From Branchipolynoe longqiensis (taxonomy: Eukaryota > Annelida > Polychaeta > Phyllodocida > Polynoidae), in contig CM059200.1 in the NCBI GenBank assembly GCA_030323885.1, positions 2,797,729-2,861,728 of the forward strand: 64,000 bases of DNA, written 5' to 3'. This document shows positions 32,337 through 42,734 of the stretch, piece after piece. Position 1 is the stretch's first letter; every line of letters begins with the position of its first letter. The notes under the pieces were generated by a model. That model worked only from the letters and a program-made list of their open reading frames with translations, was not told the DNA's origin and ran no database searches. A program made the translations under genes and the position numbers.

Positions 32337-32480
32337 AAGGCTACGAGACGGGTGGGTTGAGCGTCCGCCTCCCGTTTTGGTAGGCCGTGGGATTCGAACC
32401 ATCATTTTGAACCCCGGCCAAGTCAAACTAATGACATAAGAGTTTATACTTGTCACGTTCAGCATTACTAGGACAGAACA
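32337..32480 (+). mobile_element. SINE-1 type B, 3' truncated
   Basis: Head GACGGGTGGGTTGAGCGTCC with an insertion before the B box, then a short body that ends near GACAGAACAAGGAG. Confidence 0.75.
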
Positions 32481-32507
32481 AGGAGCAGTGGAATGTGGAA
32501 GGTTTTG

Positions 32508-32848
32508 TGATTGTTTGTTGTTGGTTTATGTCCTAGCAACATCTAAGGTCATATCAGGATGGGTACCGACTTGTGACAGTGCACACTCATGGCGATTTTA
32601 TTGTGCTGCCCCACTGGAAGACCAGGCCGGCAGCACCATGACCTGATATCCCACTCAGTCACATTATCCTGACACTGAGCCAACCAGTCCTTGCACTATC
32701 CTAATAATGCCGAGCGCCTGGCTAAGGAAGCGACAAGTATACATTTTTAAGTCATTGGTTTGACTATACCAGAGTTCGAACCCACGACCCTACGATCTAC
32801 CAACACGGGAGACGGACGCTCTAACTCATTCAGCCATCCCGTCTGGTC
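32508..32848 (-). mobile_element. SINE-1, near full length, type B
   Basis: Complete tail, body and type B head on the minus strand. Confidence 0.9.
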
Positions 32849-32877
32849 GAATGTGGAAGACCAATTGTCCATGTTTG

Positions 32878-33197
32878 GGTGGTTGTTGTTTTATACCCTA
32901 GCAACATCTAAGGTCATATCAGGACGGGTACCGACTTGTGACAGTGTGCACTCATGGTGACTTTGTAGTGCTGCCCCACTGGAAGACCAGGCTGCCAGCA
33001 CTATGACCTGATATCCCACTCAGTCACATTATCCTGACACTGAGTTAACCAGTCCTTGCCCTATCCTAATAATGGCGAGTGCCAGAATTGGAAGCGAGAA
33101 GTATCAATTGTTTAAGTCATTTGTTTGACTCGACCGGGAATTGAACTACTGATCTGCATGGGAGGACTGCGCTCTATTGATTCGGCCACCGCGCGCG
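32878..33197 (-). mobile_element. SINE-1, near full length, type A
   Basis: Complete copy. Its head-side flank is the duplicated segment shared with 32229-32322. Confidence 0.9.
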
Positions 33198-33289
33198 GTC
33201 ATCCCGTCTGGTTCAGACACTTCTTTGATATTTTTCTTGCACATTTCCAGACTTATTTTGCTATTCACTAAATGTACTCTAGTGACAGC
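33198..33289. repeat. Duplicated flank, copy 2
   Basis: Second copy of the 32229-32322 segment. Confidence 0.85.
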
Positions 33290-33419
33290 GAGCACCAGGC
33301 TAGAAAGCGACAAGTATAAATTTTTAAGTCATTAGTTTGACTCGACCACCGTTCGAATCCCACGATCTACCGAAACAGGAGGCGGACGCTCAACTCATTC
33401 GGTCATCCCGTCTGGTCGA
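33286..33419 (-). mobile_element. SINE-1 type B, proximal part only
   Basis: Body start and type B head. The distal body and tail are missing. Confidence 0.75.
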
Positions 33420-33527
33420 CATGCACCGGGAATAAAGCCCTAAATAAATAAGTGCATTATATATACACAATGCGCATTATATATGAATGCAGTGTCCTCG
33501 AACTGAATATCACAGTCCCGAAAACTA

Positions 33528-34050
33528 TTAAAGTTGCATAGTCTGATGGCTTTCGAATGTTTGCATCATTTTTTAGATAAATATACAAGTTGACTATTAT
33601 AACCTACTATTCATTATTCCGGAGTCATTTTGATGGAAAATGGCTAGTTTTGGAGCAATTTGAGTTGAAAGAAACCAAAAAAAATCATTTTGGCAAGCTT
33701 ATTAAAAAAAGTCTTGTTGTGGCCCAGATTCACATCGTGCGATGGTCATGTGATGAGGAATGACCTATTAATGTGTAGGTAGTGTGGAACCTGACTAATG
33801 CCATATATGGTACTGGGAATGAGGGTAGGACTAATAAGGTCATGAGATTGACCTAATTGGTTAGTATTCTCCCTGCCTAATGGTTGTGTCAAAGTAGGTG
33901 CCCAAAGGGATGGGGTAATAAATTCACTGATTATTCTGTATATGCTGCCCCAAAGCCTTAGTTAATGTACCAGCCCCTAAGTTGGATATATAGAATCAAA
34001 TGTCAGTATGTGTTTAAAAAAATATGTTTCATCGGACCATGCAACTTTAA
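33528..34050. mobile_element. Non-autonomous element with DIRS-like termini
   Basis: Bounded by TTAAAGTTGCATAGTC at 33528 and its inverted copy ending at 34050 (about 20 of 22 end positions agree). The same inverted ends bound the DIRS-like element at 41023-47173. TTAA is present at both tips. There is no ORF. The interior shows no clear similarity to that element beyond the ends. Confidence 0.65.
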
Positions 34051-34271
34051 TGCGTCAAGAAAAAACAATGGCTTAGAAAGCACAACCTTCCCATAGAATA
34101 GTCCAGACCACTTCTGAGTGCCATTGCGCATGTGCTAGCTAGCCTATGGTTTCCCGAATTGCACTAGTGCTGTACAAAGTCACTGCAATTTGGTTCCATG
34201 GTGAATAGAAAAATAGCTCTGTATGTGTACAATAAAAAATAAAGACATGATTGCACATTTATAAAAGTATC

Positions 34272-34608
34272 ATTTTTTGGTTTATTTTGTTGTTTTACAT
34301 CCTAGCAACATCTAAGGTCATATGAGGACGGGTATCGACTTGTGACAGTGCGCACGCATGGCAACTTTATGGTGCTGCCCCACTGGGAGACCACACCGCT
34401 GGAACAATGACCCAATATCCCAAACAGTCAAATTATCCTGATATTGAGCCAACCAGTCCTTGTTCTATCCTATTAATGCCAAGCGCCAGTCTAGGTAGCG
34501 ACACGTATCAATTTTATACATCATTGGTTTGACTCGGCTGTGCTTCAAAATCCCGACCTTCTGCACGGGAAGCCTGCGCTCTACCGATTCAGCCAACGCA
34601 CGCATCCG
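34272..34608 (-). mobile_element. SINE-1, near full length, type A
   Basis: Complete copy. ATAAAAGTATCA before the tail and ATATAAGTATCA after the head are a probable target-site duplication. Confidence 0.85.
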
Positions 34609-34731
34609 GGTCAATATAAGTATCACAGTAGTCTTCATTGGAAGGCGTGGTTTACTTCAAATGGAACTCAGCCTTCTGCTTCAGCCTATTTGAAATCACT
34701 CTGCCCACCCATTTGGACTTTCGGCATCACA

Positions 34732-35052
34732 CCAGACGCAGTGGACTAATCGGTACAGCGCAGGCTTCCCGTGCAGAAGGTCGATAGTTCAACTCACGGT
34801 TGAGTCAAACCAATGACTTATAAAATTGATACTTATCGCTTCCTAGTCAGGCGCTCGGCATTATTAGGATAGGGCAGTGACTGGTTAGCTCAATGTCAGG
34901 ATGATGTGACTAAGTGGGATATCAGGTTATGGCGCCTAATCTCCCAGTGGGGCAGCACTATGAATGTCGCCATGAGTGTGCATTGTCACAAGTCGGTAAC
35001 CGCCCTGATATAATCTTATATGTTGCTAGGACGTAAAACAATAAACAAATAA
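34732..35052 (+). mobile_element. SINE-1, near full length, type A
   Basis: Head ACTAATCGGTACAGCGCAGG, body, and a tail ending ACGTAAAACAATAAAC. Confidence 0.85.
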
Positions 35053-35139
35053 TAAATCGATTGAAGTGTAGTCGTGGACGACTCGGGGAAGGGTCGAGGC
35101 TGCCACCGGACCAGTGCCAGGAAGAGGCTTCTCCTCAGA

Positions 35140-35200
35140 GGAGTGTGTGTGTGGGGGGGGGGGGGGGGTGCTGGACAGGGACGGGGGGGGGGAGGGTTTA
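35140..35200. repeat. GT and poly-G tract
   Basis: A short GT run followed by about 20 G, then further G-rich sequence. Confidence 0.85.
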
Positions 35201-35235
35201 TTGTAGACCGGGTAGTTTATTTGCTGAGTAGGCAG

Positions 35236-35700
35236 AAAATGGCTACCGGCAATACTGCATTGCCTTAACCAATAGCCCTGATGCTGCATTTCACCGATCA
35301 ATGGCTGCAGTAGCGTAATGTATAAATCAACCGCTGCAATGCCACACTGCCTTAATCAATAGCCATAGTACTGTACTGCCGTAATCAATTAACATCGTAT
35401 TGCTTTGCCTTAATCAACAAACATAACATTATAGCAACAGTACGGTAGTACCCCAATCAATTAACATCGTTTTTTTTTGCCTTAATCAAGGAAAATAGTA
35501 CTATATTGCCTTAATCAATAGTCATAGTACTGTACTGCCATAATCAATGAACATCGTACTGTATTGCCTTAATCAATAAATCAATAGATATAGTATTGTA
35601 TTGCTGTAACCAATTACAACAGTAGTCTTGCCTTAATCAATAGTCATTGTATGGTCTTGCCTTGCCTTAATGAATAACCATAATAGTCTTGTCTTAATGA
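35236..35700. repeat. Degenerate satellite margin
   Basis: Diverged units of about 35-45 bp (GCCTTAATCAATAGCCATAG, TACTGTACTGCC) that look like the ancestor of the homogeneous satellite to the right. Confidence 0.85.
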
Positions 35701-38700
35701 ATAGCCATAATGCTGTCTTGCCATGATCAATAGTCATAGTTAATGAATAACCATAATAGTCTTGTCTTAATGAATAGCCATAATGCTGTCTTGCCATGAT
35801 CAATAGTCATAGTTAATGAATAACCATAATAGTCTTGTCTTAATGAATAGCCATAATGCTGTCTTGCCATGATCAATAGTCATAGTTAATGAATAACCAT
35901 AATAGTCTTGTCTTAATGAATAGCCATAATGCTGTCTTGCTCTGATCAATAGTCATAGTTAATGAATAACCATAGTAGTCTTGTCTTAATGAATAGCCAT
36001 AATGCTGTCTTGCCATGATCAATAGTCATAGTTAATGAATAACCATAATAGTCTTGTCTTAATGAATAGCCATAATGCTGTCTTGCCATGATCAATAGTC
36101 ATAGTTAATGAATAACCATAATAGTCTTGTCTTAATGAATAGCCATAATGCTGTCTTGCCATGATCAATAGTCATAGTTAATGAATAACCATAATAGTCT
36201 TGTCTTAATGAATAGCCATAATGCTGTCTTGCCATGATCAATAGTCATAGTTAATGAATAACCATAATAGTCTTGTCTTAATGAATAGCCATAATGCTGT
36301 CTTGCCATGATCAATAGTCATAGTTAATGAATAACCATAATAGTCTTGTCTTAATGAATAGCCATAATGCTGTCTTGCCATGATCAATAGTCATAGTTAA
36401 TGAATAACCATAATAGTCTTGTCTTAATGAATAGCCATAATGCTGTCTTGCCATGATCAATAGTCATAGTTAATGAATAACCATAGTAGTCTTGTCTTAA
36501 TGAATAGCCCTAATGCTGTCTTGCCATGATCAATAGTCATAGTTAATGAATAACCATAATAGTCTTGTCTTAATGAATAGCCATAATGCTGTCTTGCCAT
36601 GATCAATAGTCATAGTTAATGAATAACCATAATAGTCTTGTCTTAATGAATAGCCATAATGCTGTCTTGCCATGATCAATAGTCATAGTTAATGAATAAC
36701 CATAATAGTCTTGTCTTAATGAATAGCCATAATGCTGTCTTGCCATGATCAATAGTCATAGTTAATGAATAACCATAGTAGTCTTGTCTTAATGAATAGC
36801 CATAATGCTGTCTTGCCATGATCAATAGTCATAGTTAATGAATAACCATAATAGTCTTGTCTTAATGAATAGCCATAATGCTGTCTTGCCATGATCAATA
36901 GTCATAGTTAATGAATAACCCTAATAGTCTTGTCTTAATGAATAGCCATAATGCTGTCTTGCCATGATCAATAGTCATAGTTAATGAATAACCATAATAG
37001 TCTTGTCTTAATGAATAGCCATAATGCTGTCTTGCCATGATCAATAGTCATAGTTAATGAATAACCATAATAGTCTTGTCTTAATGAATAGCCATAATGC
37101 TGTCTTGCCATGATCAATAGTCATAGTTAATGAATAACCATAATAGTCTTGTCTTAATGAATAGCCATAATGCTGTCTTGCCATGATCAATAGTCATAGT
37201 TAATGAATAACCATAATAGTCTTGTCTTAATGAATAGCCATAATGCTGTCTTGCCATGATCAATAGTCATAGTTAATGAATAACCATAATAGTCTTGTCT
37301 TAATGAATAGCCATAATGCTGTCTTGCCATGATCAATAGTCATAGTTAATGAATAACCATAGTAGTCTTGTCTTAATGAATAGCCCTAATGCTGTCTTGC
37401 CATGATCAATAGTCATAGTTAATGAATAACCATAATAGTCTTGTCTTAATGAATAGCCATAATGCTGTCTTGCCATGATCAATAGTCATAGTTAATGAAT
37501 AACCATAATAGTCTTGTCTTAATGAATAGCCATAATGCTGTCTTGCCATGATCAATAGTCATAGTTAATGAATAACCATAATAGTCTTGTCTTAATGAAT
37601 AGCCATAATGCTGTCTTGCCATGATCAATAGTCATAGTTAATGAATAACCATAGTAGTCTTGTCTTAATGAATAGCCATAATGCTGTCTTGCCATGATCA
37701 ATAGTCATAGTTAATGAATAACCATAATAGTCTTGTCTTAATGAATAGCCATAATGCTGTCTTGCCATGATCAATAGTCATAGTTAATGAATAACCATAA
37801 TAGTCTTGTCTTAATGAATAGCCATAATGCTGTCTTGCCATGATCAATAGTCATAGTTAATGAATAACCATAATAGTCTTGTCTTAATGAATAGCCATAA
37901 TGCTGTCTTGCCATGATCAATAGTCATAGTTAATGAATAACCATAATAGTCTTGTCTTAATGAATAGCCATAATGCTGTCTTGCCATGATCAATAGTCAT
38001 AGTTAATGAATAACCATAATAGTCTTGCCTTAATGAATAGCCATAATGCTGTCTTGCCATGATCAATAGTCATAGTTAATGAATAACCATAATAGTCTTG
38101 TCTTAATGAATAGCCATAATGCTGTCTTGCCATGATCAATAGTCATAGTTAATGAATAACCATAATAGTCTTGTCTTAATGAATAGCCATAATGCTGTCT
38201 TGCCATGATCAATAGTCATAGTTAATGAATAACCATAATAGTCTTGTCTTAATGAATAGCCATAATGCTGTCTTGCCATGATCAATAGTCATAGTTAATG
38301 AATAACCATAATAGTCTTGTCTTAATGAATAGCCATAATGCTGTCTTGCCATGATCAATAGTCATAGTTAATGAATAACCATAATAGTCTTGTCTTAATG
38401 AATAGCCATAATGCTGTCTTGCCATGATCAATAGTCATAGTTAATGAATAACCATAATAGTCTTGTCTTAATGAATAGCCATAATGCTGTCTTGCCATGA
38501 TCAATAGTCATAGCTAATGAATAACCATAATAGTCTTGTCTTAATGAATAGCCATAATGCTGTCTTGCCATGATCAATAGTCATAGTTAATGAATAACCA
38601 TAGTAGTCTTGTCTTAATGAATAGCCATAATGCTGTCTTGCCATGATCAATAGTCATAGTTAATGAATAACCATAATAGTCTTGCCTTAATGAATAGCCA

Positions 38701-41022
38701 TAATGCTGTCTTGCCATGATCAATAGTCATAGTTAATGAATAACCATAATAGTATTGTCTTAATGAATAGCCATAATGCTGTCTCGCCATGATCAATAGT
38801 CATAGTTAATGAATAACCATAATAGTCTTGTCTTAATGAATAGCCATAATGCTGTCTTGCCATGATCAATAGTCATAGTTAATGAATAACCATAATAGTC
38901 TTGTCTTAATGAATAGCCATAATGCTGTTTTACCATGATCAATAGTCATAGTTAATGAATAACCATAATAGTCTTGTCTTAATGAATAGCCATAATGCTG
39001 TCTTGCCATGATCAATAGTCATAGCTAATGAATAACCATAATAGTCTTGTCTTAATGAATAGCCATAATGCTGTCTTGCCATGATCAATAGTCATAGTTA
39101 ATGAATAACCATAATAGTCTTGTCTTAATGAATAGCCATAATGCTGTCTTGCCATGATCAATAGTCATAGTTAATGAATAACCATAATAGTCTTGTCTTA
39201 ATGAATAGCCATAATGCTGTCTTGCCATGATCAATAGTCATAGCTAATGAATAACCATAATAGTCTTGTCTTAATGAATAGCCATAATGCTGTCTTGCCA
39301 TGATCAATAGTCATAGTTAATGAATAACCATAGTAGTCTTGTCTTGATGAATAGCCATAACGCTGTCTTGCCATGATCAATAGTCATAGTTAATGAATAA
39401 CCATAATAGTCTTGTCTTAATGAATAGCCATAATGCTGTCTTGCCATGATCAATAGTCATAGCTAATGAATAACCATAATAGTCTTGTCTTAATGAATAG
39501 CCATAATGCTGTCTTGCCATGATCAATAGTCATAGTTAATGAATAACCATAGTAGTCTTGTCTTAATGAATAGCCATAATGCTGTCTTGCCATGATCAAT
39601 AGTCATAGTTAATGAATAACCATAGTAGTCTTGTCTTAATGAATAGCCATAATGCTGTCTTGCCATGATCAATAGTCATAGTTAATGAATAACCATAATA
39701 GTCTTGTCTTAATGAATAGCCATAATGCTGTCTTGCCATGATCAATAGTCATAGCTAATGAATAACCATAATAGTCTTGTCTTAATGAATAGCCATAATG
39801 CTGTCTTGCCATGATGAATAGTCATAGTTAATGAATAACCATAGTAGTCTTGTCTTAATGAATAGCCATAATGCTGTCTTGCCATGATCAATAGTCATAG
39901 TTAATGAATAACCATAATAGTCTTGTCTTAATGAATAGCCATAATGCTGTCTTGCCATGATCAATAGTCATAGTTAATGAATAACCATAATAGTCTTGTC
40001 TTAATGAATAGCCATAATGCTGTCTTGCCATGATCAATAGTCATAGTTAATGAATAACTATAATAGTCTTGTCTTAATGAATAGCCATAATGCTGTCTTG
40101 CCATGATCAATAGTCATAGCTAATGAATAACCATAATAGTCTTGTCTTAATGAATAGCCATAATGCTGTCTTGCCATGATCAATAGTCATAGTTAATGAA
40201 TAACCATAATAGTCTTGTCTTAATGAATAGCCATAATGCTGTCTTACCATGATCAATAGTCATAGCTAATGAATAACCATAATAGTCTTGTCTTAATGAA
40301 TAGCCATAATGCTGTCTTGCCATGATCAATAGTCATAGCTAATGAATAACCATAATAGTCTTGTCTTAATGAATAGCCATAATGCTGTCTTGCCATGATC
40401 AATAGTCATAGTTAATGAATAACCATAATAGTCTTGTCTTAATGAATAGCCATAATGCTGTCTTGCCATGATCAATAGTCATAGCTAATGAATAACCATA
40501 ATAGTCTTGTCTTAATGAATAGCCATAATGCTGTCTTGCCATGATCAATAGTCATAGCTAATGAATAACCATAATAGTCTTGTCTTAATGAATAGCCATA
40601 ATGCTGTCTTGCCATGATCAATAGTCATAGCTAATGAATAACCATAATAGTCTTGTCTTAATGAATAGCCATAATGCTGTCTTGCCATGATCAATAGTCA
40701 TAGTTAATGAATAACCATAATAGTCTTGTCTTAATGAATAGCCATAATGCTGTCTTGCCATGATCAATAGTCATAGTTAATGAATAACCCTAATAGTCTT
40801 GTCTTAATGAATAGCCATAATGCTGTCTTGCCATGATCAATAGTCATAGTTAATGAATAACCATAATAGTCTTGTCTTAATGAATAGCCATAATGCTGTC
40901 TTGCCATGATCAATAGTCATAGTTAATGAATAACCATAATAGTCTTGTCTTAATGAATAGCCATAATGCTGTCTTGCCATGATCAATAGTCATAGTTAAT
41001 GAATAACCATAATAGTCTGGCC
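35701..41022. repeat. 73-bp satellite array
   Basis: The TAATGAATAA landmark at 35741 and at 40997 are exactly 72 x 73 bp apart, so there is no net indel in about 5.3 kb. Each unit holds two related parts: a 27-bp TAATGAATAACCATAATAGT part and a 28-bp TAATGAATAGCCATAATGCT part, plus an 18-bp linker. Few substitutions separate units. ORFs here are repeat shadows. Confidence 0.98.
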
Positions 41023-41039
41023 TTAAAGCTGCATAGTCC
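41023..41039 (+). repeat. Left inverted terminal repeat
   Basis: 17 bp, one mismatch to the right end. Weaker similarity continues inward, with AAATTTTCT at slightly different offsets. The outermost TTAA falls exactly where the satellite unit has its own TTAA. Confidence 0.85.
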
Positions 41040-41511
41040 CATGAAGTCATCAAATTTTCTAAACCAAAACCATGATCTAAATTTGATTCTACATATCTAG
41101 CGTAGATACTGATGCAGTTATTAAGCATTTGTCGCCACACAGAAGGGAATAGTGAGGCAATTGAATAGATTGTGTTACTGCAGAATGCTATGGTGTCAGA
41201 GTTTTTGCAAGCTTGCCAAAATTAATTTGCCATGGTTGCACTTCAACTAGCTCAAAAGTTAGCCACTTCAAATAAAAGTTACTTCAAACTGAAGTAAGGT
41301 ACATTGTCCATGTTGCCGGAAACATGCATAATTCAAAACCCTGACTACGGGCTTGATAGGATTAGTAACATAGATACCGTTCGTTGTATACGTTGCTATG
41401 GACCGAGTTGACTTCCGGTAGTGAATGAAAGCATAGTTCAGTTCTTACCTGGCCACTGTCATTGACAGAGTGATACTGCAGGAGTAGAATTTTAAAGTTG
41501 AATACGGGATT
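41040..41511 (+). other. 5' leader of the DIRS-like element
   Basis: 472 bp without an ORF. TTTAAAGTTGAATACGG at about 41491 resembles the terminal repeat and could be an internal copy, but the match is partial. No promoter motif can be asserted. Confidence 0.4.
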
Positions 41512-42705
41512 ATGCCGAAACCAGTAAAGATACGTAGTGCTGTAGGGAAGTATTCTAAAGCACTATTACGTTCAATGGAGTCGTCCGAACATGAATCTGA
41601 AGATAAGGTCGTACGGAGTAATGGCCCAGTAGGTCACTGTGTCAGTTCGGAGAAGTTGCAGATGGCGGATTTAGTGTCTCAATCTCCAATCCCTTCGACG
41701 TCGCGGGAGGCTACAAGCTTTCCAACACTGGATAGTATTGCTAGATTACTGGATGTCAAGCTTCGTGAGGCACAAGAACCATTATTGGAAAGGATTGCAA
41801 ACTTGGAAGTGTCGGGACGTCGAGTTCATAAGGATATGGATCAACAAAGTATTCCGTCATGTTCAAATGATGACGTCATGGCTGCATCAGTGTCAACAGT
41901 TGTGCGCACTTCTGATAACGCAAATGTTCGTCAGGCTAGGGCGTGTAATACAATTGGACTGAGTCGTACGATAAAAGGTAAAGTGTGCAATTCTTGTTCT
42001 AATCATGCGGGTAAGCGGACATCATCTGATATGGAGGCGGGTTCAGATAGTGATGATTCCGTGATGAATGAGCTGATACGTTTGGCTGGAAAAAGAGCTA
42101 AAAAATCTAAGACATTTAAATTGTTGCCGCATAAATACGTGATTCGGCACGAGAAAAAAGGAAAAGTTCAATTAGGAGAATCAACATGGTTTGAATATTT
42201 GGCGGCTATACGCAGAATGATTAAGAGAGGTGATGTTCCTGAGTCATGGGTGAAACATTTGGACGATCATGTGGATACTATTCTAGACATGGCACAAAAT
42301 TATTCGTGGCGTACATGTCTAGCGTACAGCGAAAAATTTTTCAATATGGTGGCAGATAAGCGGTTGGCTGATGGTTGGGAAGACAAGGGTAAGATAGTAG
42401 AGATTAGAAGGGACGTGTGTGGCCTAGGCAAGCGAATAGAACATTCATCAGTTAATGCTTGGTCTGGTTCATTAGAGTACAAAAAAGGCGTAGATACACG
42501 TCCCTGTATAATATGGAACCGTGGCGGTGATTGTGGTAATACTGGTGACCATGGTGAAGGAATCAACAAGTACGCACACGTATGTTCTTATTGCGCATTC
42601 AAACTCAGGAAGAAGCACTCGCATAGAGAGTCAGATTGCAAAACCAAACAATATTCTAAAGATCTAACATCTGGTGTTGCAGCTGCTCGTACATCAAATT
42701 TTTAA
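41512..42705 (+). CDS. ORF1, gag-like protein of the DIRS-like element
   Basis: 397 codons from the first ATG of the element. The N-terminal third is Ser-rich and probably disordered. Residues around 150-210 are basic and acidic with KRAKKSK. The middle part (about 215-310) is a predicted helical region. The C-terminus carries a Cys/His cluster: C332, C340, then HVCSYC near 356-361 and a HSHRESDC-type end. That is the kind of zinc-binding cluster found in ORF1 products of tyrosine-recombinase retroelements. Expected role: RNA binding and particle assembly. The stop codon (42703-42705) directly follows a -1 slippery heptamer, and the next ORF is open in the -1 frame. Confidence 0.8.
   Translation: MPKPVKIRSAVGKYSKALLRSMESSEHESEDKVVRSNGPVGHCVSSEKLQMADLVSQSPIPSTSREATSFPTLDSIARLLDVKLREAQEPLLERIANLEVSGRRVHKDMDQQSIPSCSNDDVMAASVSTVVRTSDNANVRQARACNTIGLSRTIKGKVCNSCSNHAGKRTSSDMEAGSDSDDSVMNELIRLAGKRAKKSKTFKLLPHKYVIRHEKKGKVQLGESTWFEYLAAIRRMIKRGDVPESWVKHLDDHVDTILDMAQNYSWRTCLAYSEKFFNMVADKRLADGWEDKGKIVEIRRDVCGLGKRIEHSSVNAWSGSLEYKKGVDTRPCIIWNRGGDCGNTGDHGEGINKYAHVCSYCAFKLRKKHSHRESDCKTKQYSKDLTSGVAAARTSNF
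42696..42702 (+). promoter_or_regulatory. Candidate -1 ribosomal frameshift site
   Basis: AAATTTT in the phase A AAT TTT, matching the canonical X XXY YYZ heptamer, immediately before the ORF1 TAA. The -1 frame is free of stops from 42660 to 45149. A downstream pseudoknot was not analysed. Confidence 0.6.
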
Positions 42706-42734
42706 TTAGCAGTTGGCCGGATACTGCTGATAAT

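Noticed and set aside
35701..41022. CRISPR-like array of regular repeats
   Set aside because: There are no variable spacers, because the whole 73-bp unit is conserved. The context is a eukaryotic satellite.
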